A stretch of DNA of 64,000 bases from Rhodanobacter sp. 7MK24. Its GTDB lineage: Bacteria; Pseudomonadota; Gammaproteobacteria; Xanthomonadales; Rhodanobacteraceae. Below the pieces are notes generated by a model that saw nothing but the letters and a program-made list of their open reading frames with translations, was not told the origin of the DNA and searched no databases. The position numbers and the translations under genes were made by a program. Within the stretch, counting starts at the first letter, position 1; every line of letters starts with the position of its first letter. Below are positions 26,601 to 37,706 of this stretch, in pieces. The stretch spans positions 124,001 through 188,000 of the forward strand of contig NZ_JACYXL010000003.1 of NCBI RefSeq assembly GCF_014842995.1, read 5' to 3'.

Positions 26601-27140
26601 GACGGCGGCCACGTTTGCCTCGTGGCCACGGCGAGCCAGCTCATGCCGGACAAGAAGCTGCGCCACGACAAGCTGCTGGCCTATTGGGCGACGCACTTGC
26701 TGGTGAACGCCAATGCGCTGTCCACCACTACCCACATCGTGGCGCCCGATGCCATGGTGCAACTGCGCCCGCTGGATACCGCCGACGCGAAGCGCCATCT
26801 CGACGCGCTGCTCGCTGCGTTCGCCGCCGGCCTGCGCGCGCCGCTGCCGCTCGCGCGCAAGACCGCCTTCGCCTGGCTGCAGGTCGAGGCGGCAAACGCA
26901 AAAGCCCCGCCGGACAAACAGAAGTCCGCCGCCGCCCTCGCAGACGCAGCCGTTGCGGTCGCCAGCAAGCGCTACGACCACAGCGACGGCGAGCACGGCC
27001 GCGGCGAAGTGGACGAGGAGCCCGCCCTCGCCCGCAGCTGGCCCGACTTCGCCGCCCTGCATGCCGCCGGCTTCGAAGACTGGCTACACCTGTACCGCCC
27101 CCTGCTCGACGCCGCGTGCGTCGTGGACGGTGCCGCATGA
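23601..27140 (+). CDS. recC: RecBCD exonuclease V gamma subunit RecC
   Basis: A 1179-residue subunit of the RecBCD helicase-nuclease, which recognises Chi and repairs double-strand breaks. It has the RecC N-terminus (MVVHGNRLEDLRDLLVEWLA, then VQSNGIAQWLKL), MVMVPDIQTYAPHI and FLGGAVSFGTLLPMRAIPFR, and a length typical of RecC. At 25939-26024 an 86-base REP-like palindrome is read through, adding a low-complexity insert of about 25 residues (starting about GWQKRGQSRL and ending near GDPAPLFALT) to a loop. An earlier in-frame ATG at 23580 is possible. The stop overlaps the recB start (ATGA). Confidence 0.93.
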   Translation: MEDIQPGLMVVHGNRLEDLRDLLVEWLARAPLAPLEDELMLVQSNGIAQWLKLALARPRDAGGMGISAAVDMQLPGRFLWRAYRAVLGREAVPADSPFDKSRLAWRLMRLLPAQLGDEAFAPLRQFLGEGHVDPARLFQLAQQVADLFDQYQVYRADWLDDWEHGRDVLRDDPRGQRLPLPATQRWQAQLWRALLHDVGAAQRGSHRAAMHRAFLARIATLEARPVALPRRIVVFGISSLPQQTLEALTALGRVCQVFLLVTNPCRHYWADIIEDRELLKAERHRQVAKPGSPEMPQYEELHLHANPLLAAWGKQGRDYIRLLDGFDAPEIYRARFAALNRDIDLFTEPGRDNLLHQVQQAILDLEPLPADPAQRQPWRDDDESLRFHVVHNPQREVEVLHDELLALFERTARQGRPLAPRDVMVMVPDIQTYAPHIQAVFGRIPPDDPRYLPCSIADRPARGSAPLLVALEQLLRLPESRFAAGDILDLLDVPALRRRLHLDEADLPVLRRWIEGAGIRWGLDGAQKESLGLPPEEQNSWRFGLRRMLLGYAVGDGPSLHGIAPYAEVGGLDAALVGPLAMLLERLEHWWRLFVMPATPAHWIERLRNLLADMFDAGRDDDDALVLQRLDDALSAWEQSCAEAGFDGTLPLAVVREHWLAAIDESRLSQRFLGGAVSFGTLLPMRAIPFRVVCLLGMNDGDYPRRTNAPDFDLMATPGQQRPGDRSRREDDRYLFLEALLSARDTLYVSWVGKSARDNSELPPSVLVGQLRDYLAAGWQKRGQSRLSSEAIESETDPSSKGDPAPLFALTTDYPLQAFSPSYFDAASDARLFTYAAEWQRARQPRRETEAIPLAPWPRETPLNLALLQGFLRSPAKLFYAERLGVHFAGDEDADTDNEPFALGPLENHQLTDALLRTAIHAGDAALAPAAQRLHEQGELPPGSFGALTLAPMEAAARRAATRWHALDAHYPRIGESHALHGAAHGLSIEDTLDDLRTDDDGGHVCLVATASQLMPDKKLRHDKLLAYWATHLLVNANALSTTTHIVAPDAMVQLRPLDTADAKRHLDALLAAFAAGLRAPLPLARKTAFAWLQVEAANAKAPPDKQKSAAALADAAVAVASKRYDHSDGEHGRGEVDEEPALARSWPDFAALHAAGFEDWLHLYRPLLDAACVVDGAA
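25939..26024. repeat. REP-like palindrome inside recC
   Basis: Left arm (25939-25965, A run then GGGGGCAGAGTCGCCTTTCG) and right arm (25998-26024, CGAAAGGCGACCCTGCCCCC then T run) are inverted copies with few mismatches around a 32-base centre. The type resembles extragenic palindromes common in Xanthomonadales, yet it sits in a coding region and keeps the frame open. Confidence 0.8.
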
Positions 27141-30100
27141 GCAGCACGCAAGCGCTCGACCCGCTGCGCCTGCCGCTGGCCGGCACCCAGCTCATCGAAG
27201 CCAGCGCCGGCACCGGCAAGACCTGGACGATCGCCGCGCTGTACCTGCGCCTGGTGCTGGGCCACGGCGGCGGCACGCCGCTGTTGCCCGCACAGATCTT
27301 GGTGATGACCTTCACCAAGGCTGCCACCGCCGAGCTGCGCGAGCGCATCCGCACCCGGCTCGCGGACGCGGCCGAAGCCTTCCGTGGCAAGCGCCCCCCC
27401 GACGACTTCCTCACCACGTTGATCGCCGACTACCCCGACGCCGAGCAGCGCGCCCGCGCCGCACGCCAGCTCGAACTGGCCGCGCAATGGATGGACGAGG
27501 CCGCGGTGTTCACCATCCACGGCTGGTGCCAGCGCATGCTCAGTCAGCACGCCTTCGCCAGCGGTGAGGCGGCCGCCAGCGACGAAGTAACCGACGAAGC
27601 CGAACTGCTGGCCGAAGCGGTGCGCGACTACTGGCGCGGCCATGTGTTCACGCTGGGTCGCGAAGCGGCCGCCGTGTTCCTCGGCGCATGGAAGACCCCG
27701 GCGGATCTGCAAAAGGCGCTCGCGCCCCTGCTGCCCCACGCGGGTCGCCTGCAGCTGGGCGGCCAGCCGCTGCCCGCGCCGCGCGCGCCGAAGGACCTGC
27801 TCGACGCCCCCGCCGCCGCGCTGCACGAGGCCGAGGCCACGGGCCGCCAAACCTGGCTGGCCGCTGTCGATGCGATCGAGGCCATGCTGCTCACCGCTTC
27901 GGAAACCAAGGTGCTCAAGGGCAACCTGGTCGTACCGAAAAACCTTCCCGGCCACCTCGCCACCATGCGCGCGTGGGCCCAGGGCAACGAACTCGACGAC
28001 GACACCTTGGCTCGCTTCACGCAACCGCGCCTGGTCGAGTGCACTGCCAAGGACAGGCAAGCTCCTTCGCATCCTGCCTTTGCCGCGCTGGAGCACTTGC
28101 AAGCTCGCCGGGCCGAAACCTCGGCGCTTCCCCCGCTGCTGCTTGCCCACGCCGCACCATGGGTGGCTCAGCACATGGACGAAGCCCGCCGCCGGCTGGC
28201 CCAGCTCGGCTACGACGACATGCTGAAGCGACTGGACGCCGCCCTGCACGGCGCGACTGGCGATGCGCTGGCACAGCTGATCGCCACGCAATACCCAGTG
28301 GCCCTGGTCGATGAGTTCCAGGATACCGACCCGTTGCAGTGGCGCATCCTGCAACGCTGCTACGTGGGTGTCGAAGGCAAAGCGCTGCTGCTGATTGGCG
28401 ACCCCAAGCAGGCCATCTACGGTTTTCGCGGCGCCGACATCCACACCTACCTCGTCGCGCGCGAGCAAGCCAACGAACCGCACTGGACGTTGGGCACCAA
28501 CCACCGCTCCACCAAAGCACTGGTCAAGGCCGTCAATCGGGTCTTCCTGTTTGCCGACCAATACGACGACGGCGCCTTCGGCTTCGGCAAGGCGCTGCCC
28601 TTCATCGCGGTGGACGCCAAGGGCCGCAAGGAGCAACTGCAGCTCGATGGCGGAAACCTGCCCGCCATGCAAATGGCCGTCCATACACCCACACCGACAC
28701 TCAGCTCGGGCGTCTGGCGCGAGACCATGGCCGAACACGCCGCGGCGCAGCTGGTGGCGTGGCTGGCCGCCGCGCAGCAAGGCCGCTGCGGCTTCGCGGA
28801 CGAGGACGGCCAGCTCAGCCCGCTGCAACCCGGCGATATCGCCATCCTGGTGCGCGACAGGCACGACGCCGCAGCGATGCGCACGGCGCTGCACGCGCGC
28901 GGCCTCGCCCACGTGTATCTCTCGGACAACCAGTCCGTCTACGCCAGCACCGAGGCCGCGGAACTGCTCGCGTGGCTGGCCGCCTGCGCCCAGCCCGGCA
29001 ACGATCGCGCCATGCGTGCCGCGCTGGCCACGCCGTGCATGGGGCAGAGCGTGGCCGAACTGGAGCGCCTGAACACCGACGAGGCGCACTGGGAAACCTG
29101 CGGCGAACACTTCCGCCAATTGCACGCGCTGTGGCAGCGCCATGGGGTGCTGGCGATGCTGCACGAACTGCTGCACCGCTTCGGTGTACCGGCGCGTCTG
29201 CTTGCCCGTGTCGACGGCGAGCGCGCGCTCACCAATCTCCTGCACCTGGCCGAACTGCTGCAGCAGGCCGCTACCGGGTTGGACGGCGAACACGCGCTGA
29301 TCCGTCACCTCGCCGCACAGATCGCCAACCCCGTCGGCGGCGAGGCCGCCGAGGAACAGATCGTGCGGCTGGAGAGCGAGGCCGCGCTGATCAAGATCGT
29401 CACCATCCACAAATCCAAGGGTCTGGAATACCCCGTGGTGCTGCTGCCCTTCGTCTGCGGCTTCCGCGAAACCAGCGACAAGAAACCGCTGCTGTGGCAC
29501 GACATGCACGGCGCGGCGCACTTCGACCTGCGCCCCGATGCCGAGGCCTGGAAGCAGGCCGAGGCCGAACGCCTGCAGGAAGATCTGCGCCTGCTCTACG
29601 TGGCGCTCACCCGCGCCCGCCATCTGTGCTGGCTGGGCGTGGCCTGCCTGAAGAACGGCAACGGCAAGGCGTCGGAACTGCACAAATCCGCCTTCGGCTA
29701 CGTGCTGGCCGGCGGCCAGCCCATCGAGCCCGCGGAGCTGCGCACGCGCGTCGACCAGCTCGCCGAAGGCCAGCCGGCCATCGTCGTTGCCGAACTGCCC
29801 GAGCAGGGCGACACGCAGCGCTACCTGCCCCAAGGCAACGCGACACAGCCGCGCGATGCGCGCCGTTGCAGGCTGACTTCGCACACGCCGTGGTGGATTG
29901 CCAGCTACAGCGCGCTGGCCCAGCACGACGAGGCCACGCCGCATGCCGCACCGGAAACCGCCGCCCAATCCACGCTGGCCGAAACCGCGCACGCGGACGC
30001 CGCTGCCGATGCCACCCCTGCCGCGCAAGGCATCCACGCCTTCGACCGCGGCGCTGCGCCCGGCACCTTCCTGCATGAGTTGCTGGAGCACTGCGCCGAG

Positions 30101-30778
30101 GAGGGCTTCGCCCGCGCAGCCGCGCCCTCGCCGTTGCTGCTGGAAACCATCGCGCGGCGCTGTCAGGCCCACAACTGGAAACGCTGGATCGCGCCCTTGA
30201 GCACCTGGTTGCCCACCCTGCTGCGCACGCCCCTGCCGCTGTCCAGCGGCGATGCGATGCCGCTGGCCGCGCTCACCGATCCGCAACGCTACCGCGCCGA
30301 ACTGGAGTTCTGGTTCGAGGCCAGGCACGTGCAGGCGCAGGCACTGGATCAGTTCGTCACGACGCACACCCTGGCCGGCGCGCCGCGGCCCGCCATCGCG
30401 CCCAAGCTGGTCAATGGCATGCTCAAGGGCTTCATCGACCTGGTGTTCGAGCACGAGGGCCGCTGGTACGTAGCCGACTACAAGTCCAACTGGCTGGGCC
30501 GCGACGCCGGGGCCTACACCGTGGAGGCCATGCGCGAATCGGTGCTGCAAAGCCGTTACGACCTGCAATACGCGATCTACACGCTGGCCCTGCACCGCCA
30601 GCTCAAGGCACGCCTGCCCGGCTATGACTACGAGCGCCACATGGGTGGCGTGCTCTACCTCTATCTGCGCGGCGTGGATGGCGATGGCCATGGCGTGCAC
30701 CGCGAGCGCCTGCCGTTCGAGCTGGTCGATGCGCTGGACAAGCTGTTTGCCAGGGGGGACATCGCGCATGCGGCATGA
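27137..30778 (+). CDS. recB: RecBCD exonuclease V beta subunit RecB
   Basis: A 1213-residue UvrD-like 3'-5' helicase with a C-terminal nuclease domain. Visible: Walker A ASAGTGKTWTIAAL (about residue 23), VLVMTFTKAA-like motif Ia, DEFQDTD and GDPKQAIYGFRGADIH (motif II/III), TIHKSKGLEYPVVLLPF (motif V) and, near the end, GFIDLVFE followed by WYVADYKSNWLG, the nuclease D-x-K site. The start ATG overlaps the recC stop by four bases; the end overlaps recD by eleven, so translation of the three is coupled. Confidence 0.95.
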   Translation: MSSTQALDPLRLPLAGTQLIEASAGTGKTWTIAALYLRLVLGHGGGTPLLPAQILVMTFTKAATAELRERIRTRLADAAEAFRGKRPPDDFLTTLIADYPDAEQRARAARQLELAAQWMDEAAVFTIHGWCQRMLSQHAFASGEAAASDEVTDEAELLAEAVRDYWRGHVFTLGREAAAVFLGAWKTPADLQKALAPLLPHAGRLQLGGQPLPAPRAPKDLLDAPAAALHEAEATGRQTWLAAVDAIEAMLLTASETKVLKGNLVVPKNLPGHLATMRAWAQGNELDDDTLARFTQPRLVECTAKDRQAPSHPAFAALEHLQARRAETSALPPLLLAHAAPWVAQHMDEARRRLAQLGYDDMLKRLDAALHGATGDALAQLIATQYPVALVDEFQDTDPLQWRILQRCYVGVEGKALLLIGDPKQAIYGFRGADIHTYLVAREQANEPHWTLGTNHRSTKALVKAVNRVFLFADQYDDGAFGFGKALPFIAVDAKGRKEQLQLDGGNLPAMQMAVHTPTPTLSSGVWRETMAEHAAAQLVAWLAAAQQGRCGFADEDGQLSPLQPGDIAILVRDRHDAAAMRTALHARGLAHVYLSDNQSVYASTEAAELLAWLAACAQPGNDRAMRAALATPCMGQSVAELERLNTDEAHWETCGEHFRQLHALWQRHGVLAMLHELLHRFGVPARLLARVDGERALTNLLHLAELLQQAATGLDGEHALIRHLAAQIANPVGGEAAEEQIVRLESEAALIKIVTIHKSKGLEYPVVLLPFVCGFRETSDKKPLLWHDMHGAAHFDLRPDAEAWKQAEAERLQEDLRLLYVALTRARHLCWLGVACLKNGNGKASELHKSAFGYVLAGGQPIEPAELRTRVDQLAEGQPAIVVAELPEQGDTQRYLPQGNATQPRDARRCRLTSHTPWWIASYSALAQHDEATPHAAPETAAQSTLAETAHADAAADATPAAQGIHAFDRGAAPGTFLHELLEHCAEEGFARAAAPSPLLLETIARRCQAHNWKRWIAPLSTWLPTLLRTPLPLSSGDAMPLAALTDPQRYRAELEFWFEARHVQAQALDQFVTTHTLAGAPRPAIAPKLVNGMLKGFIDLVFEHEGRWYVADYKSNWLGRDAGAYTVEAMRESVLQSRYDLQYAIYTLALHRQLKARLPGYDYERHMGGVLYLYLRGVDGDGHGVHRERLPFELVDALDKLFARGDIAHAA

Positions 30779-32768
30779 GCACCTATCCGCCCTGCTCGAC
30801 CGCGCGCTGGAACAACAGCGCCTGCGCCCGCTGGACGTGGCCTTCGCGCATTTCCTCGCCGAACGCGATGCGCAAATCGCCCCCGCGCTGCTGTGGCTGG
30901 CCGCCATGCTGAGCCGGCAACTGGCCGACGGCCACCTCTGCCTGGACCTCGAACTGCTGCCCTCGCTGGCGCAGGAACAGGACTGGCCCGAAGACTGGCG
31001 CGTACTCGCAGACGCGTTGCGCGATGGCGACACCATGCACCTGCCAGCCTCACCCTTGCTTGCAGCGACCAGCAACGGCACGCCCATTGACGCACCGCTG
31101 GTGCTGGACGGTACGCGGCTTTACCTGCGTCGCTACTGGAACCACGAGCGCAACGTGGCCCAAGGCATCCTTGATCGCGTGACGCGCGACGAAGCACCCG
31201 CCGCACATTTCGCCGATGAACTCGCGCGACTGTTCCCTGATGCCACATCGCACGACTGGCAGCGCATCGCCTGCGCACTCGCCGCGCGCGGTGCCTTCGG
31301 CGTGATCACCGGTGGTCCCGGCACCGGCAAGACCACCACCGTGGTGCGCCTGCTCGGCCTGTTGCAGACGCTGCACTTGCGGGGACACGCGCAACCACTG
31401 CGCATCCGCCTCGCCGCGCCCACCGGCAAAGCTGCGGCGCGACTCAATGCCTCGATCTCCGGACAACTCGAGCGGTTGGCCGTGGACGATGCCGCGCGTG
31501 CGGCGATCCCCGCCGAAGTACTCACCCTGCATCGCCTGCTGGGCGCGCGGCCGGACACACGCCGCTACCGCCACGACCGCCGCAACCCGCTGCACCTGGA
31601 TGTGCTAGTGATCGACGAAGCCTCGATGGTCGACCTGGAAATGCTGGCCGCCGTGCTCGACGCGCTGCCGGCGTCGGCGCGGCTGATCCTGCTCGGCGAC
31701 AAGGACCAGCTCTCCTCGGTGGAAGCCGGCGCAGTGCTCGGCGATCTGTGCCGACGCGCGGAAGCCGGCCACTACGACGACGCCACCGTGCAATGGATCG
31801 CCAACACCACCGGCGACGACATTGCCGCCTTCGTGCAGACCGATGCGCAGCCGCTGGACCAGCGCATCGCGATGCTGCGCGAAAGCCATCGCTTCGGCGC
31901 GACCAGCGGCATCGGCCGATTGGCGCAGGCGGTGAACACGGGAGATGCACGCGCCGCGCTGGCACTTCTGCAAACACCTGCGCCGGATCTCGCGTGGGAG
32001 CCGTATGGCGACGCCGGCACACTGACGACGCTGGCCGTCGACGGCTCGGTCTCGCCACACGACAATGTCGGCGGCTATCGCCACTACCTCGAATGGCTAA
32101 GCGCGCATCGCCCGGCGGCCCATGCCGGCGAAGCGGCGCACGCGGACTGGGCCCGCGGCGTGCTGCAAGCATTCAACCGCTTCCAATTGCTGTGCGCGCT
32201 GCGCCGCGGACCACACGGCGCGGAAGGGCTGAACCGGCAACTCGCTGCCGCGCTGCGCGCACGCGGCCTGATCGACGGCGGCCATGCCCTCGACAATCCG
32301 GGCTGGTACGAAGGTCGCCCGGTGCTGCTCACCCGCAACGACTACAGCCTCGGCCTGATGAACGGCGATGTGGGCGTGTGCCTGCGCCTGCCCGTCGCCG
32401 ACGGCAGCGGCGGCACGCGCCTGGCGGTTGCCTTTCTCGCCGCCGACACGAACCACGAAGACGGCACGCGGCTGCGCTTCGTCTCGCCCTCGCGATTGTC
32501 GGACGCGGAAACCGCGTGGGCATTGACCGTGCACAAGTCGCAGGGCTCGGAGTTCGAACACGCGGCCCTGCTGCTGCCGCACGATCCGGACGGCTCCGCG
32601 TTCAACAGCATGCTCGGCCGCGAACTGCTCTACACCGCCATCACCCGCGCCCGCCATCGCTTCAGCCTGGTCGGGAGCGCCGCCATCGTCGAACAGACCA
32701 TCGCCCGCCGCACCCGGCGCCACTCCGGCCTGGCCGCGCGGCTTGCGCCCCACCCGGCCGCCCCGTAA
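30768..32768 (+). CDS. recD: RecBCD exonuclease V alpha subunit RecD
   Basis: A 666-residue 5'-3' SF1 helicase. Walker A is GVITGGPGTGKTTTVVRLLG (about residues 180-200), followed by LAAPTGKAAARL, VIDEASMVDL (motif II), LLGDKDQLSSVEAGAVLGDL (motif III) and the C-terminal WALTVHKSQGSEF and YTAITRARHRFSLVG motifs. The start overlaps recB by 11 bases. It completes recC-recB-recD; no fourth gene follows before the tRNA. Confidence 0.95.
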   Translation: MRHEHLSALLDRALEQQRLRPLDVAFAHFLAERDAQIAPALLWLAAMLSRQLADGHLCLDLELLPSLAQEQDWPEDWRVLADALRDGDTMHLPASPLLAATSNGTPIDAPLVLDGTRLYLRRYWNHERNVAQGILDRVTRDEAPAAHFADELARLFPDATSHDWQRIACALAARGAFGVITGGPGTGKTTTVVRLLGLLQTLHLRGHAQPLRIRLAAPTGKAAARLNASISGQLERLAVDDAARAAIPAEVLTLHRLLGARPDTRRYRHDRRNPLHLDVLVIDEASMVDLEMLAAVLDALPASARLILLGDKDQLSSVEAGAVLGDLCRRAEAGHYDDATVQWIANTTGDDIAAFVQTDAQPLDQRIAMLRESHRFGATSGIGRLAQAVNTGDARAALALLQTPAPDLAWEPYGDAGTLTTLAVDGSVSPHDNVGGYRHYLEWLSAHRPAAHAGEAAHADWARGVLQAFNRFQLLCALRRGPHGAEGLNRQLAAALRARGLIDGGHALDNPGWYEGRPVLLTRNDYSLGLMNGDVGVCLRLPVADGSGGTRLAVAFLAADTNHEDGTRLRFVSPSRLSDAETAWALTVHKSQGSEFEHAALLLPHDPDGSAFNSMLGRELLYTAITRARHRFSLVGSAAIVEQTIARRTRRHSGLAARLAPHPAAP

Positions 32769-32786
32769 AATCCGCGATTCAACATC

Positions 32787-32862
32787 GCCGGAATAGCTCA
32801 GTTGGTAGAGCGGCGCATTCGTAATGCGTAGGTCGCAGGTTCGACTCCTGTTTCCGGCACCA
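32787..32862 (+). tRNA. tRNA-Thr(CGU): tRNA-Thr, anticodon CGT
   Basis: A 76-base cloverleaf with encoded CCA: acceptor GCCGGAA pairs with TTCCGGC, D arm GCTC/GAGC, anticodon stem GCGCA/TGCGT with loop TTCGTAA (anticodon CGT at 32820-32822), and T arm GCAGG/CCTGT with loop TTCGACT (last pair G-T). It reads the ACG threonine codon. It lies 18 bases after recD and before a strong bidirectional terminator. No integrase or att duplication was seen near it. Confidence 0.95.
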
Positions 32863-32872
32863 TTGAACAAGC

Positions 32873-32901
32873 AAAAGGCCCGCAGCGATGCGGGCCTTTT
32901 G
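32873..32901. terminator. Bidirectional terminator, tRNA-Thr / ispH
   Basis: AAAAGGCCCGC, a short loop and GCGGGCCTTTT form a symmetric stem with an A run before and a T run after, so it can end transcription of the plus-strand tRNA and of the minus-strand ispH operon. Confidence 0.85.
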
Positions 32902-32917
32902 TGTCTGGCGGAGCGGA

Positions 32918-33877
32918 TCAGCCCGCTGCCTGTCCGCCCGCCGACAGGCGCAGTTCCTTGGGCAGGGCGAAGGTGATGGTTTCCGGTTCGCCGTCCAGCT
33001 CGCGCACTGCGCCCGCCCCCCAGGATTGCAGGCGGGCGATCACGTCGCGCACCAGTTTCTCGGGGGCGGAGGCGCCCGCGGTGAGACCGATGCGCTGCAC
33101 GCCTTCCAGCCACGAGCGCTCGATGTATTCGGCGCCATCGATCAGGTGGGCGCGCACGCCCTGCTTTTCGGCAAGCTCGCGCAGGCGGTTGGAGTTGGAG
33201 CTGTTGACCGAACCCACCACCAGCATCAGATCCACCGCGTCGGCAAGGCGGCGCACGGCATCCTGGCGGTTTTGCGTGGCGTAGCAGATGTCGTCCTTGC
33301 GCGGGCCTTCGATGTCGGCGAACTTCAGGCGCAGCGCTTCGATGATCGCCTTGGTGTCGTCCACCGACAGCGTGGTCTGGGTGACGTAGGACAGCAGGTG
33401 CGGGAACTTCGGCACGAGCGCGGCGACATCCTCCACCGATTCCACCAGCAGGATCTCGCCGCTATTGGTCGGGTTCCACTGGCCCATGGTGCCTTCCACC
33501 TCGGGATGGCCGGCGTGGCCGATCAGCACCACGCTGCGCCCCACGCGACCCAGCCGCGCCACTTCCATGTGCACCTTGGTGACCAGCGGACAGGTGGCGT
33601 CGAACACCTTGAGATCGCGCTGTTCGGCCTCCTCGCGCACCGCCTGCGACACGCCGTGGGCACTGAAGATCACCGTGGCGCCATCGGGCACCTCGTGCAG
33701 TTCTTCCACGAATACGGCGCCGTCGTGGCGCAACTTGTCCACCACGTAGCGGTTGTGCACCACCTCGTGGCGCACGTAGATCGGCGCGCCGTAGGACTCC
33801 AGCGCGCGTTCTACGATGGCAATGGCGCGGTCGACGCCGGCGCAGAAACCGCGGGGATTGGCGAGCAGGATGTCCAT
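32918..33877 (-). CDS. ispH: 4-hydroxy-3-methylbut-2-enyl diphosphate reductase IspH
   Basis: A 319-residue iron-sulfur enzyme of the last step of the MEP isoprenoid pathway, making IPP and DMAPP. Cluster cysteines stand in [12 protein letters not shown] (Cys12), [13 protein letters not shown] and [23 protein letters not shown] and [11 protein letters not shown] are further signatures. Length matches E. coli IspH (316). The frame opens upstream through a REP-like repeat, so I use ATG 33875-33877. It is the last gene of the murJ-ribF-ileS-lspA-ispH run on this strand. Confidence 0.95.
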   Translation of the reverse strand: MDILLANPRGFCAGVDRAIAIVERALESYGAPIYVRHEVVHNRYVVDKLRHDGAVFVEELHEVPDGATVIFSAHGVSQAVREEAEQRDLKVFDATCPLVTKVHMEVARLGRVGRSVVLIGHAGHPEVEGTMGQWNPTNSGEILLVESVEDVAALVPKFPHLLSYVTQTTLSVDDTKAIIEALRLKFADIEGPRKDDICYATQNRQDAVRRLADAVDLMLVVGSVNSSNSNRLRELAEKQGVRAHLIDGAEYIERSWLEGVQRIGLTAGASAPEKLVRDVIARLQSWGAGAVRELDGEPETITFALPKELRLSAGGQAAG

Positions 33878-33902
33878 GGAAGCACCGGCAGGAGAGATAG
33901 CC

Positions 33903-33979
33903 GTAGGAGCGCACCCTGTGCACGATTGCGTTGCGCCCTGATCGAAGCGAAAGCATTCGCGCACAGGGTGCGCTCCTGC
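33903..33979. repeat. GTAG-type REP palindrome pair between lspA and ispH
   Basis: GTAGGAGCGCACCCTGTGC (33903-33921) and its inverse GCACAGGGTGCGCTCCTGC (33961-33979, with one change at the GTAG end) flank about 39 bases. The GTAG head and sequence match the REP elements known in Stenotrophomonas and relatives, mobilised in trans by RayT proteins. A rayT remnant is present at 8618. Confidence 0.75.
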
Positions 33980-33992
33980 AGGCGGATGACGA

Positions 33993-34493
33993 TTATCGCA
34001 CGCCGTCCTGCCCCTTGCCCCCGAACAGGCCGAACGCCACCAGCATCACCGCACCCACGGTGATGCCGCAGTCGGCGATGTTGAACACGGGGTAGTGCCA
34101 GTCGCGGAAGTACACGTCGATGAAGTCGGTGACCTGGGCCGCATGCAGGCGGTCGATCAGGTTGCCGATGGCGCCGCCGACGATCAGCGAGAGCGGCAGC
34201 GCAGTGCGCCAGTCGCGTCGCGCGGTGCGCGCGAGCCAGGCCACCAGCACGGCGCTGATGACCAGCGCCAGCGCCACGAACAGCCAGCGCTGCCAGCCGC
34301 CGGCCCAGGTGAGGAAGCTGAATGCCGCGCCGCGGTTGTAGATCAGCGTCCAGTTGAGGAAGCCGGGAATCACCGGGTGCGGCACGCCGGCAGGCTGCAA
34401 GGCGGCCAGCACCCACCATTTGCTGAGCTGGTCGAGGGCGATGACCAGGGCGGAAAGCAGCAGCCAGGGGAGTGCGTTGGGTTTGACGGTCAT
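33993..34493 (-). CDS. lspA: Prolipoprotein signal peptidase LspA
   Basis: A 166-residue inner-membrane aspartic peptidase that removes the signal from lipidated prolipoproteins. Four hydrophobic segments are evident, with the conserved blocks [32 protein letters not shown] (catalytic Asp) and [12 protein letters not shown] (second catalytic Asp). Length and order agree with the family. It lies between ileS and ispH, as in E. coli, but no fkpB gene separates it from ispH. Several lipoproteins in this window would be its substrates. Confidence 0.95.
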   Translation of the reverse strand: MTVKPNALPWLLLSALVIALDQLSKWWVLAALQPAGVPHPVIPGFLNWTLIYNRGAAFSFLTWAGGWQRWLFVALALVISAVLVAWLARTARRDWRTALPLSLIVGGAIGNLIDRLHAAQVTDFIDVYFRDWHYPVFNIADCGITVGAVMLVAFGLFGGKGQDGVR

Positions 34494-34517
34494 GATCGCG
34501 ATCTGGTTGGTTTTGCT

Positions 34518-34649
34518 CCCTCTCCCCTTTGGGGAGAGGGCTGGGGGTGAGGGGTCAATCTTGCTGTGAGGCTAAATCGGAGCATGTGTCAGGAGGGATT
34601 TCCGCGAGCACCCGCCCCTCACCTCGATCCTCTCCCCGAAGGGGAGAGG
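34518..34649. repeat. Inverted pair of CCTCTCCCC palindromes between lspA and ileS
   Basis: CCCTCTCCCC TTT GGGGAGAGGG (34518-34540) followed by GGGTGAGGGG, and in inverted order CCCCTCACC then CCTCTCCCC GAA GGGGAGAGG (34629-34649), make two copies of one element in opposite directions. Related palindromes are widespread in proteobacterial intergenic regions. It fills the gap between ileS and lspA. Confidence 0.7.
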
Positions 34650-34664
34650 AGGAAAAGCAAAGCA

Positions 34665-37526
<2,862 letters not shown>

Positions 37527-37706
37527 CGCTTCGGGTGCCTCTCGGTTCCCGCCCCGGAGCCGGCCGGCCCGAGGCGCTATCGTGCCGCCCGCCGCGCGCG
37601 GCGGCAGGCGCTCGCGCTGCGGGCGGATGCCTTCAAATAATAATGATCGCCGCGACTGCGCTGGCGCGCTCGCGCATGGAATGCGGCAGGTTGGGCTTGC
37701 AGGTGC

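Noticed and set aside
26972-31087. Very long minus-strand open frame opposite recB
   Set aside because: Antisense shadow of recB caused by GC-rich codon usage; the recB frame contains all family motifs.
32787-32862. tRNA-Thr as an integration site
   Set aside because: No integrase, no duplicated 3' end of the tRNA and no foreign genes beside it; recD and ispH are core.
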